This document shows, in pieces, positions 23,825 through 36,833 of a DNA stretch of 64,000 nucleotides. The stretch covers positions 337,227 to 401,226 of the forward strand of contig FJOG01000013.1 of NCBI GenBank assembly GCA_900073065.1, in the 5' to 3' direction. Source of the stretch: Phialocephala subalpina. Lineage: Eukaryota; Ascomycota; Leotiomycetes; Helotiales; Mollisiaceae. Positions within the stretch are counted from its first letter, which is position 1. Each line of letters begins with the position of its first letter. Under the pieces are notes generated by a model. The model saw only the letters and a list, made by a program, of their open reading frames with translations. It did no database searches and had not been told where the DNA came from. The position numbers and the translations under genes are program-made.

Positions 23825-24685
23825 ATGCTGGGAATATACGACTACGTCAACTCGGTGAAGAAGACCTTCTCCAGACCGAGTCTCTCTGGCTCCGAGTCAG
23901 AGCGTTTCTCATTCCACCTCTTCCCTCTCCTCCCCCCCGAGCTTCGCAGAAAAATCTGGCAGCATGCGCTACCGGAACAGATTATCGAAGCTTCAATATG
24001 CTTCAGAGGTCTTGATCCTCTACTCTATAACTTATCTTTACTGATTATTGCAGATGGTGCATGGTACACCTATTCGACCAAACCACAGAAGAAACTGGAT
24101 GCTCGAACGAGGCCGGTGCTGTTTTCCGTCAATGTCGAGTCTAGAGAACTCTGCCTAGAGCAATATGTCCTCTTCGCGAATACATACATTCACTCAACAC
24201 TCGACATCCTCTTTCTATCTTGGCACCACGCAATACGGCGTCCAACTTCATCTCGTGCTGCCTTCACTCCAATCGAAGGCAAACCTCTGGAGCGTTTCCA
24301 CAACGTCATTATCACTGCTGCACAAAACAGACAATTCGAGCAACGATTTGGTGCATTGATCGAGTGCTTCAAGAGCCTCGGGAGCCCAAGGGAGGTCACG
24401 CTAGGCCTCGATGGTCCCAAGCTACCTCAAATGTTTTCGGACATTAGAGGGTTCTCCACTGCCACTGGCCACCAAGTCATTGTCTTGACATGGCTCAACG
24501 ATGGCGAGGGCAGCATTCCAGAAGAGGGTCAAGAAGACGAGGCAAAACCAAAATCAAAGACATTATCAGAAGAGGTCGTGGACGCGATGCGTGCCGAGCG
24601 AGAGCGTGTTGACAACGAAGGCACGCTCGACTTCAATTTCCCAAAGATTAAAGAGCGGGTGCTGTTCGTCTATTCAGGGCCTTGA
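23825..24685 (+). CDS. 2EXR domain protein (F-box-like)
   Basis: Single ORF from the ATG at 23825, 286 aa. Residues about 28-50 read FHLFPLLPPELRRKIWQHAL, the start of the 2EXR domain (PF20150). This domain is abundant in Leotiomycetes and Sordariomycetes and its biochemical role is unknown. Later RPVLFSVNVESRELCLEQY matches the second half of the domain. The stretch at about 24018-24062 (gtcttg...ttgcag, 45 nt) could be an in-frame intron; it encodes an atypical hydrophobic segment and ends in a good acceptor. The C-terminus is acidic and then KIKERVLFVYSGP. It is divergent from SEC8. Confidence 0.75.
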   Translation: MLGIYDYVNSVKKTFSRPSLSGSESERFSFHLFPLLPPELRRKIWQHALPEQIIEASICFRGLDPLLYNLSLLIIADGAWYTYSTKPQKKLDARTRPVLFSVNVESRELCLEQYVLFANTYIHSTLDILFLSWHHAIRRPTSSRAAFTPIEGKPLERFHNVIITAAQNRQFEQRFGALIECFKSLGSPREVTLGLDGPKLPQMFSDIRGFSTATGHQVIVLTWLNDGEGSIPEEGQEDEAKPKSKTLSEEVVDAMRAERERVDNEGTLDFNFPKIKERVLFVYSGP

Positions 24686-25505
24686 GTAAGGTTGGATGGT
24701 TTCCTACGGGCTTATGATCTTTGTTATGATTTCTTCGATGATGATATTGGGCATTGACGGTGCAACAGTCGTATTTAATGAGTAAGCAGAAACAGCAAGC
24801 AAGCAAGCACTTTCAGATGTTATTCCAGTATGTATTCACGCGGCTATCTTTTCATTTCTCGGATTCTATATCGTTATTCTGGTCTGCCTCGCATGCCAAT
24901 CCTTTCTTTCCGATTGGAGCAATTCCACACTACCCGCCAAACACTCTGGCCCTTACCCCCTTTCCCTTGAGGATTGGTTCAACCTATGGTATAGGCCTAT
25001 TTTTGGAGCGGGAAGACGAACTTGTCCGATTACTCACCGCAATGCTCTTCCTTCCTTTGGCGTGGGCATGGTGGTCCATATCTTTCTGGTCTACATATCT
25101 TCAACATCGTTCATTACCTTTGGCGTTGCTATATTCTTGGTATATATCCAGGATGCATCTGGTCGTCGGTCCGCTTCCGTTGCTTCGATCCTCTCTTTCC
25201 GAGACCAGGGCCTGACGAACTAACATTTCCAGTCGCTTAGAACATGAATTAATGAATTCAGGTACTGAACCTCACCTTCCGTTCTACTCTAGGCAACAAG
25301 TGCCGGCATCAATTCAGCCTCTATGTGAAACCCCACACTACTCCATGCCGCCTCCAAATGAATCAATTTCGAACGTCATACGACAGCCAATCTTCTCATT
25401 GTTCCCGAGGTTCCTAGTTGTTTAAATGGTTTCTTCTGGGCCCCTCGATATTCTTGTGGTCTTTTTCAGCTTCTGCACTTCTCTTCGTTGTACATATTTT
25501 CCATC
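24686..25505. other. Intergenic, no supported gene
   Basis: An ORF at 24754-25215 has hydrophobic stretches but no family features, and an overlapping ORF in another frame weakens it. I see nothing else. Confidence 0.45.
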
Positions 25506-26069
25506 ATGTTTTCCATCCTTCTCTTGCCCCTCCTTGCCTTCGGTGTCATTTGTTCACCAATACCCCTCACCGAAACCACCGCCCTCAAGCCTTACCAACT
25601 CCGCGGCGTTCAATCCCCCATATTCCACCTCTATCTGCAATCCCTCCCAACCTCAAAGTCCACCCCAGTAATGGGTCCCGAATCCTCATCCGAGTACTTC
25701 AATCTCGGATCTACGATACAGAGCTTAAATTCCAGCTTATATTTGAATATTGGGAACAAGGTTGATGGAAAAAGTTATTTGCCGTTGAGCTTTGGGACGA
25801 GTAGTAATACGACGGCTTGGGCGTTGGAGGGTGATACGGTTATTACTGCGACGACTAGCAGTTATGGAAGACGTGAGTACTAAGTTACTTACTAGGGAAG
25901 CCAAAGAAAAGGACCATATAGCTAATCTATTAATACAGAATTAAACTTTCTAGCTTGTGAGTCGGCTACGAAGGGATACTATACGCTGTATTTGCAGACG
26001 GGGAGCGATACACCGAGTGGAGTGACGTGTAGCAACTATCAGACTATTCATACACCTTGTTTATGTTGA
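25506..26069 (+). CDS. Small secreted PhiA-like surface protein
   Basis: Two exons (25506-25872 and 25939-26069) give 165 aa. The N-terminus MFSILLLPLLAFGVICSPIP is a clear signal peptide with cleavage near residue 17-19. The mature part has YQLRGVQSPIFHLYLQSLP, SLYLNIGNKVDG and LEGDTVITATTSSYGRQL. It ends FLACESATKGYYTLYLQTG plus a Cys-rich tail (CSNYQTIHTPCLC). This pattern resembles the PhiA-like cell-wall proteins of filamentous ascomycetes, but the match is from memory and only moderate. The intron is 66 nt, GTGAGT...ATACAG. Alternative: an unclassified effector-sized secreted protein. It is convergent with the secreted phosphatase gene. Confidence 0.7.
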
Positions 26070-26301
26070 GTTGGGAGAACGCGATGGGGAGCTAGGGCAG
26101 GTGCAGATACTATTGAGCCGGGCTGCCTGGAAGAGCAAAGACAAGATGGGGCGTCAAATTGTACATACTCTCGCAAATACAGAAATTCCGTGACCAAACT
26201 ATTATTCGGGCTCATCATTCATTTACAGCTTTTGACGCATTCATCTATAAACATCATTACAAAATTACATTATGAATCACAAACCATCCCCAAAATTTTA
26301 T

Positions 26302-28800
26302 CTACGGCACAACACTCCCCAACCAACTATCACTCAAATCCGTAAAGAAACTCGCCCCCTTAACAGTAGTTGGCGCACCCGCCTTCGTAACATTACACCT
26401 CGTCACTAAATCCCCCGCATCTTCAACCTTCTTCTTTATGAGAGTCACATACTCGCTCATCAAGCACGAGCTGCCAGGTCCGTCTTGACAAGAAGGAACA
26501 GGGTAGACGGCGTCATTGAGGATGATGCGGATGTAGATTTGGTTTCCTAATGTTGGGGAGGAGGTTGCTGAGGAAGAGGTAGAGGTGGTGTTGGAGTAGG
26601 AGGCAGTGGTTGTGGCGTTTAGATAGGGGGAGGTGGTGAGAGATAAGGATGAGGTGGTGTTTGAGTAGCCAGATCCCGAGGAGCTATATGATGCAGAAGC
26701 TGTGACTGAGGCGCTTCCTGAACTGGAGCTGGAAGCTGATCTACCTCCAGAAGTTGTAGAAGGCCCAGATCCCGAGCCAGAGTTCGTCTTGGTCACGAAA
26801 CCAGACGAATATCCTGTCGCAGTTGCGGTAGCGCTCGCAGAAACGATATAACTCGTCTTCGAGGTGATAACGGACGTTCCCTTCTTCCCAATCGAAGTCG
26901 ACAAATGGGTTGAAGTCGTCCACGAACCAGCGACCGAGGTGGTAGAAGCCTCAACAGGGCAGACAGTGGTCATGGTATAGACAGTTGAAGTCGTCTCGCC
27001 AACCTTGCAGTGTTTATCATAGTGCTTGCAAGAAGTGACAATGTACGAAGAGGTCTCGACGAGGGTTGAAGTGGTCCATTCTCCAGCTGCTTTGGCAGTC
27101 GATGAAGCTTCATCGACTGGGCAGACTGTAGTGGAAGTGTAGACGGTAGAAGTCTTCTCTCCGATTGGGCATTTCTTGACGGTAGGTGGGCAAGAAGTGA
27201 TTGCGTAGACTGAAGTCTTCAGGATGGTAGAGGTGGTCATTTCTGGCTTCTTGGTAGTCACCTCGGCCAAAGCGGTCGAAGACTCGGTTTCAGTGCAGAG
27301 AGTGATGGTCTTCTTCTCGGTGACAGTCACAACCTCTTCTTCGTCTCTCTTGGCCTTGGAAGCAGACGAAGCAACGCAGTTGAGGCGCTCGAAAGCCACA
27401 GTTCCACGCATGGTGACGAAGTGGCTCGAAATGTACGTGTATCCGTCAGGGATCGAGGTTCCATTGCCAAGAGAAAGGGTCGTATCCCAGACACCAGTAG
27501 CAGCACCCAACTCAGTGATTTGACCATCGTTCATAAAAGCAGTGATGATGTTTGGCAGGGTATAGCTAGTACCATTGGCATATGTACCGTTGACACCAGG
27601 ACCTTGGTTTAGAAGGCCAACGAGGCTGTCCAAGTATGGCAGCATCATCTTGGACGGGAGATCCTCTCCTGGACCCATGCCATAGTAGTATCGGAGATCT
27701 TGAGCATATTCGTATTGCTTGAGCTCTTCGTCAGTGAAGACAGAGCACCAAGGAGAAAGAGTGCCAGTGATTTGAGATTCGAAACCGCAGAGGTATGGCA
27801 TGATGGAGACGTCGGTGGTGGTGAAGGCCAGGTCGCCATCTATCAAAGCCTCCAAACGTGCCAAGATGGGTGGAAGGTAGATGCTATTCCATGTCGTTTC
27901 TGGTGTTCTCTATCAGTCTTGGATCTACTCATGTTGGTAGGAAATTTACGTTCGGTTCCACCATTCCCATCCACAAAATTCGGGCAGAGATCGCTAGGCG
28001 ACAAGGAGTCGAACAAAGCTTGCTCGGAACCAGTCGAGTTGATGGTAATAACTTGTCCAAGACTCGAAGCAGTCGAGCCCAGAAAACCTCTCACAAAGTT
28101 CTGCGCTGTCTGCACAACGCGAGGGTACAAGTTCGCCCAACTGATGAAGGGGGCTCCGTAGGAGTACAGCTTGGGATATCTTTATGTTCGTCAGCCACTT
28201 CCCTCGATTTTCCGCTACAGCCCCAAGACACTGACCTCGTCCTCAAAGTATACCCCAAATCATACGCCTCCTTGAAACCCGTCGGACTCTCCTGCGCAAT
28301 TTGCAAAGTAGGATTCGTGAGCACCGGTTCCCAATCCTTCAAGAAAGCCATGCTGCTAGTAGCTGTAAAGTTCGCAGCTTGGATTTTGGCATATAGTGTC
28401 GTCCATTGTGCGTATGCACCGCTGTCTGGGTATCTGCTTCCATGTCGGACATTGTAGGCGACTTGCTCGACAGTGCAGCCTTCTGGGACTGAGCTGCTGA
28501 TGCCGTTGATGTTGGGTCCTGCATTCATCAGCCATGTGCTCCGTCTCTTTCCACTTCACTTTCCTTTGCCGGTCTCCCTGTTCTCATTTCTCTGCAGCAA
28601 TCGAACAAAAGCAAGAATAGCTCACCAGCAAAATAAGGACTATTAGCACCCAACCACTCCAACGGCTCACTCGCCGTGTCACTACTCGGCAACACAATAT
28701 CCTGCTCCGGCGCCAAAAACGTCGTTGCTCCCACACCCATATTCAAACTTCCCACTAAAGCTACCGCACCCGCCAACTTGATCGTACTGAGGACTGCCAT
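26302..28800 (-). CDS. Secreted histidine acid phosphatase/phytase with Ser/Thr-rich insert
   Basis: Four exons (28800-28626, 28518-28236, 28179-27950, 27899-26302) give 761 aa. The signal peptide MAVLSTIKLAGAVALVGSL leads into EWLGANSPYFAGPNINGIS. The catalytic histidine-phosphatase motif is YNVRHGSRYPD (about residue 83). Further domain features are DLGYTLRTRYPKLYSYG, PRVVQTAQNFVRGF and MPYLCGFESQITGTLSPWCSVF. The second catalytic site reads YISSHFVTMRG, with HF where phytases have HD. Right after AFERLNC the domain is interrupted by about 275 residues, then resumes with RIILNDAVYPVPSCQDGPGS and KVEDAGDLVTRCNV to the end. The enzyme should release phosphate from organic phosphoesters outside the cell. 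All splice phases close. Confidence 0.88.
26545..27375 (-). repeat. Ser/Thr-rich adhesin-like repeat block inside the phosphatase gene
   Basis: This part of exon 4 encodes three imperfect units: a Thr-Val-Tyr-Thr-x-Thr-Thr-Val-Cys-Pro-Val segment alternating with a (T)S(S)YxxTSC...KxCxxGExTSTVYT segment. A low-complexity Ser/Thr/Gly tract follows. Such repeats are typical of glycosylated fungal cell-wall and adhesin stalks. It begins with KAKRDEEE, which contains a possible Kex2 (KR) site. Confidence 0.8.
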
Positions 28801-30043
28801 TACTTCCTATTATCTCTTCTCTACCGAGAAATCAAACAAACAAATGAATGCAAGCTTGAAAGAATGGACTTTGACTTGGGCTTCGACCTACCAGTACAGA
28901 AAAAGATCAAGAAGAGATGCCAAAGAGGGGGATAAAAATATACTTATACCACCCCAATCCCACTTAGGTGGCCAGCCCACGAGGTCGATCATCGTATCGA
29001 CCCCTCCTCCCAAATCCTAGGTACCATCAAATGCAATCGATAGAATCCCAATCCACAGTGCAAATCCACATCGGCAACCTCACCGATTCGATCACCGTAC
29101 CCTCTCACCCCTCCATCCGCCTTGCCCACCTCCCACGTTTTTTCCATCCTTCCCTATCCCATCAGCAACGCGTAAACAGCAATCTACATCCCCGAAAACA
29201 AGAAAACACGTGGGTTACCCCAAAATCGCGATTTGACTCCAAAGCTTGACAGTGGACCAGGTTCGGAGATGAGAGCCTCGAGCGTGCGTGCTTCTGGAAG
29301 GGCTTCCGGGTCAGGGGTGGCCACTAGGCGAGCATGTGTAGATTGATGAGTGGGGAAGCGCTCGGCGAAGTGCAGCATCCCCGTCGACTTGACCGGAAAG
29401 GGAGGCTATCGCATATTAAGTAATATATCTTCAGAGCTGAAGCTTGAATGTCCTGGGATTGGTAGGACAATCTATTCTGATAGAAAATGGGTGTGTGCCG
29501 TGGTACCGGCCGGTCCCGAAACACTGGATATCAACACGATGAGGGAGTCAGTCAAATCTCGATTTCACCAATGAACAAGCCCACGAGGAATATTCAGTTG
29601 ACAACCCATTCATCGGATTCCTAGACTATCATGCTCGATCTCGGCCTAACTCTTGTCTAGGTCCACAATGAAAGGAAGCCACCTCGAAAAACACGCGAAT
29701 AATGGAAGGCGAACCATAAAGTAGAAGAAAGGCTTGTATGATTGACGACCGATTAAGTGATCGATAAACAACAACGTGTTGACCACTCCTCCAAGAAAAA
29801 CAGCCAGCTAAGAACATGCCAGATCTCCGTTCTCTGAAAGACACCGCCCAGCCGCTCAACCGCTACCAGAACTTTTCGGAATGTAAACACGTCGTGGGAC
29901 GGCAACGCATTGGGGAGAATTGCTTTGCTCGAGTCTTCGTCTTGGTCATATTCGTGAAGTTCGTGACGTACACACAGACGGTCTGCAAGATGCTTGGAAG
30001 TGTCAGTCCAGATCCGCGATTCGGGGTGCGGCTCAAACGTACC
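28801..30043. other. Phosphatase promoter / actin 3' region
   Basis: 1.24 kb with no supported gene. ORFs under 115 codons show no family features. Confidence 0.5.
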
Positions 30044-31638
<1,595 letters not shown>

Positions 31639-33159
31639 GGCTGCTGATTACGACTGGGCGTCAATAAAAGGAAGTGTTTTGTGGGATATGGCGGTGTGAG
31701 GTTCTCGCGACGATAAGATCGAGAGAACTGGTACGGCAATGCTGGAGATCACGAAGGAGATTCGTGGTCGATAAAAGACTCGACGGATGGAAATGTGGAA
31801 GAGTTCGTGAAGAGGTGAAGTTGAGGGAGAAGGTTCAGGACTGGAACGATGTCACAAGAAGTTGTGTGGGCCGCGACTGCTTGTTCGGGAGGCGAAGCGA
31901 TGAGGATTGGTAGAAAGCGCAACGCCGCTTTAAGGATAGATTTAGAAGGCGCTGCTGGGTAAGAAGTTGAAGCGTGCAAAGAATAGCGCAAGAGCGGCGA
32001 CGAATATCGATGGCGGGGACAGTTAAAGTTCTGGACAGCTGTTCGTTGAAGAGCGCGGCGGGGATGCAATGATTCCAGTTGGTGCAGCTCTTAACATCTT
32101 TATTCTTTTCTACTACTGTATGCAAATTGAGGTGGCTATGGAGGGGCTTTGGCACGAGCCATCCTAAGTCCTCAACAAGATCCCATTACAGACAAGTTCA
32201 TGTCACAATTCACACCGCAACTTCTTTAGGAATCCTGGAACTCACGCAATGAATTCACACTTTATATTGACGCCTGGAGGCAACGGCACATCCGTCGACA
32301 TTGTGCACCCTGTCTTGCCTCCAAACGCGCGTCAACAGAGACACCCGCGGCCGTCAACCACGTTTAAGCATGTCCAGACTCGAGCCAAGCAGGCGGGAAC
32401 TGTTAGTCAGACGAAGTCATCGTACAGGTGCCACAAAGCGGTCACCCTTCTTGCGAAGCCTTTTGCGAGTTCGCAGCTCGAAGACGGTCACCTATTTGGG
32501 ATAAGTGCTTGCGTATGCAAGGGCAGCGCTCCCGAGGCGCTTCATCGTTCCTCAGCCCAGCCACCGACGAATCGTCAACTCGGTTTTCTCGGACAGCAAG
32601 TGTCTCTACGGTGCCTCAGAACTCGATATCGTGCAATTTATGAGGGGCAGTTTCGTGGTGGGGTAAAGTGAGATCACTTGATTTGCGCCTTTTAGCAGCA
32701 ATGCATGATTTCCGAGTTCGCATGAAACCGGGGATGGGCCTTGATCGTTGTCTATGCTGTTCAATTAAGCTTCAAGGTTACAACGGTCTGACGGGAAGAG
32801 ATCATGGTTGAGATCGATCGAAGTGTTTGATATCACGTGTTTGTCATGCTTCTTCGAGAAGTGTTTAGTAAGCTACAATGACTTTCAGAGTCGAAGATCC
32901 TCGCGGAAGAAGATAATTTGTGTGATGTATTTTGGCGGTCCTTGAACAGATCTATGTTTCTCGTACATGATTGTCCGCGAGGCAGCTTTTCCAATCTTCC
33001 AGCCTTGGCCAGACAGTCGAGCGGAGTGGGGAGTTGAATAACTGTTCCGAAGTGAATATTGTACATATCATGAATCCTGAGAGAGAGGTTCTTCAGACCC
33101 TTATTCCCGTTTCTCCTTTTTCTCTAGTGCTTTACGCTCCTTCTGGCTCATCTTGGTCT
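31639..33159. other. Actin promoter and flanking intergenic DNA
   Basis: 1.5 kb with no supported gene. An ORF at 32249-32671 (+) has no family features. Confidence 0.5.
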
Positions 33160-35632
33160 TCACCATGAACCGGGCCTCAGCGGTTGGCGCCTTACCCTCT
33201 GCAATTCTTTGCTGTCATGCTTTGCTCGTGATTTGGTACTATTTTTTCTCTCCGAGTCAGGTCGAATAAATTTACGATTTGTGCCAATCCCTTTCACGGG
33301 TTCATGGCGGTCTTCTTGAGAAAGTACCCATTCCCTCCAACCCTCTTTACGCCTGACGGCATAGCGTTCGTCCTCAAATTGCGAGAGTTCGATAAGCTCG
33401 AGGATATTCGCCTGTAGGCACCAAGACCGAATAACGTCGATTGTGTGGAGGCGAAACTTATAGCTGAGCTGGCAACGAAGCTTAGGCGCACGAACCCTCC
33501 AAAGTTCATATGTTTCCGGTGCAGCCAATCTGTTTTGAGATTATCGGGTGAGAAGTAATATTCGCTTGGTACACTAGATTAGCACAGCAAGTAAACCATA
33601 GGGGCAGGAAGAACTTACAGTAGATTTTTACTCTATCGGTTTTATTACACTCTGAAATTCGTTCCTTTGTTGTTGAAGATTGAGCGCCTGGCCTTTGTGG
33701 ATCTCGAACTTCATTTGCTTCAGAATTCTTAGGTGCAATCAAAAACCCAGGCACTGCTTCTCGATCTTTTTCAGTCTTGATTTCACTGTGGTCATCGAGC
33801 TGCTGTCTAGACTTGTGTGGGGTTGCATGATAATGTAGGTCGGAAGAATGATGACCGACTTCTTGTTCGCCGCTGTCCACTCCTAGAAAGTTCGGGCTTA
33901 TGGGGAGCTTGCCAGAGACGTGCATGTATCCGCCTAAAGTGGACCAGACTATTCCTATGTGCGAAGACCCGTCGTCGAGATAGACTAATTGTCGTCTCCA
34001 GCCACCTCCAGGCGCCCAGTACCAACCATCAGCTGCAGAGCGTGTGTCTTCTTTCGGCGGTCGATCGTTCTTCTTCAACCAAGCTTGCCAACGGAGATGC
34101 GTCTTCGTATTTCCGCGTTGAGCCTCGAGATCTTTGATTGGCACGGTGGTGCATCGATCAGCTCGCTTCTTCCGTCGTTTGATTTGCTGGTATTTGCGAG
34201 CCTTTTCTTTCTGTTTCAATGCCTTCTCTTGAGAGAAATGCGGATTAGCGTCGGAGATATCTATAGGAGATCTCAGAGAACGACATTCTGCTCGCTGACT
34301 CGTGGTTTCTGGCAGGGTCTGAGACAACATCTCCGAGCCAGGTGTCGTTCCGGACTACTAGCATCAGGCAAACCGCAGCTTTGATCTGCAAAGACGATTA
34401 GCAACTCTCGAATGATGGCATCATCAAGAAACATACCTGCAAGGACTGCGGTAGAGGCATCCTTGACTTTCCCTGCTTCAACTGTAGAACGCTCGATTTC
34501 GACTTGGGATTTTCGGAGTACCAAGAATACCAAACCATTCACTTTGCATGATACCAGAAACCTACGACGCTCTTTCCATTCCCTGCAATTGCGTTTTATG
34601 TGCCTTCTCTCAATCGTGTCTTCCCCGTCGAAGGAATAAACTCGGATGTCGAACAGTGTTCCATCCGATATCCTGACGGCTTGATAAAGGCAGCCAGCCA
34701 TATTTGTCCGAGGACTTGGTCTGAACGAGTTTGAACTGTTCTCCAGATCTTGGTTGAATTATGGCACAGCTAAGAAATCGTAGGCGAAAAGGGCTCCACA
34801 TGATTTTAAACAATGGTTTGTTTGAAGGTTTAATCGCCTTATAAAGGTAGCTCTGCTTGTCGCAGCTCTCGATCCGAAGCAGCTGAAATCTTTCTCCGGA
34901 CCTTGATTGAAAGATGATATTGTGGAAATTGTCTTGGCGTGAGGGGCCCTCGATGGCACCAAATAGGGCTTCATCTGACGCCGTGGTTGTTCTGTTGTGG
35001 CCGCCATTCGGACTTCTCAATCTGAATCAATATGTACAATTCACCAGAGCTTGATTGAAGAATGGTCTTTTTGAGGAAATGCAGACGGAATATCTTCTCG
35101 ATAACACTACCGAGAGAAGAACTAAGACTACGGTTGAGATATATCACAGCGAACTTGTTGAAGAAAGAGATATCTTCAGAGTTGGCGAGTGCATCGCAGT
35201 CAACGAGTTGACCTTCCGTTGGCGCTCGTGCGTGGTCCGAAACCGTAGCTTCTTCTTTGCCAGTAGAGTAGGCAGCAGTGACCTTGGAGCTCCTCTGAGA
35301 GGCGAGAGAGTCGCCTGGCTTCCGCGTGCCAGTAGGGCCCTATGAATTGCCTTGTGAATATGCTTGCAGAACTTGGGAGCTTTTGTTAGAGTACCTACGG
35401 TTTTTTGTGCCTGAGCTACCCCTGCTCGCTTCCTCTGCAAAGCGACTTTGCTGGACTGCATGTTTTCAACTTCTCCGTTCCTAATCAAAGATTTACCAAT
35501 TGTCAAGACTTGAGGCAACCGATGATAGTCGCGTTCTTCAATTCAAAGCCAAAAGCGAGCGCTGTTGAGATCATATTTCCGAATCTATCGGGCGCAACCA
35601 TGAGGTCAGGCTGCAGGATGTCTTCCGATTGA
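33160..35632 (-). pseudogene. Repeat-containing orphan locus, probably degenerate
   Basis: On the minus strand, several ORF pieces in different frames follow each other (about 35632-35350, 35341-34980, 35020-34610, 34701-34273, 34330-33506, 33528-33160). Three diverged copies of one peptide unit can be read: FRLHFLKKTILQSSSGELY (around 35.08-34.99 kb), IIFQSRSGERFQLLRIESC (around 34.9 kb) and FRLRFLSCAIIQPRSGEQF (around 34.8-34.7 kb). After the second and third, a KQSYLYKAIK or CLYQAVRISDGTLF segment follows. The 34330-33506 part is Lys-rich (KEKARKYQQIKRRKKR) with a WYWAPGGGWRRQLVYLDDGS motif. One real intron candidate is at about 34442-34391 (gtatgt...ttgcag). I do not recognise the family. 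It may be a fast-evolving multi-exon gene that I cannot splice fully. Confidence 0.35.
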
Positions 35633-35931
35633 CGACGAAGCTGTCGCACAAACATCGAGGCTCCTACAAACTTGCATTGGCTGGAGGAAAGCCTAAACGG
35701 CAGATCTCACCGAGACGGCTGGCTGTGAGTGGCCTTGTCTTGGCGTGGCTTCCTATGCCCTTCACCTCACTGGGCAAGACATCGATTGGCGCTCAGATGA
35801 GGCCACCCCCATGCCAAACGGATCACATAACGGAAGTATGCACACGACCAGCCGCCCATAAGATACCTCTCTCCCAGATTTTCCCGGACCCTTCATCGGC
35901 GATCGTCTTTAGCAATGAAGACACCGAGAAA

Positions 35932-36122
35932 GAAGAGAAAGAAGAAGAAGAAAAACTTATGAGTATGCATCCCACAATCCGACAATGCACTGTGCATTTG
36001 TTAACCTGCCTTTTCAGTAGTACGGAAGAGGAAGAAGAAGAAGAAGAAGAAACTTGTGAGTATGCATTCCACAATCCGACAACGCGCTGTGCATTCGTTA
36101 ACCTTCCTTTCCTGCAGTACGG
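35932..36122 (+). repeat. 97-bp tandem duplication with intron-like borders
   Basis: Two about 90% identical copies with period 97 bp (gagtatgcat at 35961 and 36058). Each copy is a GAA-rich purine tract followed by a segment that in copy 2 begins gtgagt (36056) and ends ctgcag (36117). Copy 1 has atgagt and ttttcag at the same places. Confidence 0.85.
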
Positions 36123-36169
36123 TTACCGGGGACTACACGTAGTCTCCGGCAGGGCTCATAACTAAACGA

Positions 36170-36833
36170 TGTTCCAGTGATCGAAAGCCCTTTGGAAGCT
36201 TCGATACCACGACCCCATATATATTCGCTGAACCACTCAATCAAGATGATTTCCCTATTTCTTGGGATGACTCACCTCGTTCTTCACCTGATCAAGACTT
36301 GCCTCTTGCAGGCTCAACCTCGACTTCAGTTACTCTGTCTTCTGAACGCCATGCACAAGAATCCTCCTGGCATTCATCATTTGCCGACTTCCTTCAATTG
36401 TCAGGTGGGCTTGAGAACAACATGTTCGATTTCTCCCCCATATCAGACAACGACGACACGAAGGATTGTCGCTTTCGATGCAATCAATGCCCCCGCACTC
36501 TTACCAAAGGGGTCGATTTCAGGTCAGTGTGTGATGGCAACGGCATATATCATCACTAATAATGATCTGTAGAAAGCACCAGAAGTACCACGCCAAAATC
36601 TGGAATTGTTCCCATGCTTCTTGCTCTCGCATCTTCTCTACCGGAAAGATCTGGACCGCCACATGCGATCCGTCCACCGAGAACAACAGGGACAACGATT
36701 CTACTGTGACTATGACACATGCAAGTACGGTCGAGGCGGTTCGAAGAATGGGTTTCCACGTCGAGACAATTGCATACGGCATATACCCAAGTGTCCAGAA
36801 CGAGTTGACGCCGAGATCAATCCAAGATCATAG
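36170..36833 (+). pseudogene. C2H2 zinc-finger protein gene with a 2-base frameshift
   Basis: The first visible exon runs from about 36170 to 36522 in an acidic Ser-rich frame, then FRCNQCPRTLTKGVDFR. An intron (36523-36572, GTCAGT...CTGTAG) joins to KHQKYHAKIWNCSHASCSRI. From 36639 the continuation is in another frame: YRKDLDRHMRSVHREQQGQ, FYCDYDTCKYGRGG and RRDNCIRHIPKCPE, giving further C2H2-type fingers to the stop at 36833. The two frames meet at TTC-TC-TAC (36634-36641), as if TC was duplicated at 36637-36638. The upstream start was not found: the frame is closed by a TAG at about 36139, so an earlier exon is needed. In intact form it would be a DNA-binding protein of unknown target. 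Confidence 0.6.

Noticed and set aside
24754..25215. 153-codon ORF with hydrophobic stretches
   Set aside because: No family resemblance, poor start context and an overlapping ORF in another frame.
35629..36165. 178-codon plus-strand ORF with poly-Glu tracts
   Set aside because: It runs through both copies of the intron-like duplication and is produced by the GAA repeats; no family features.
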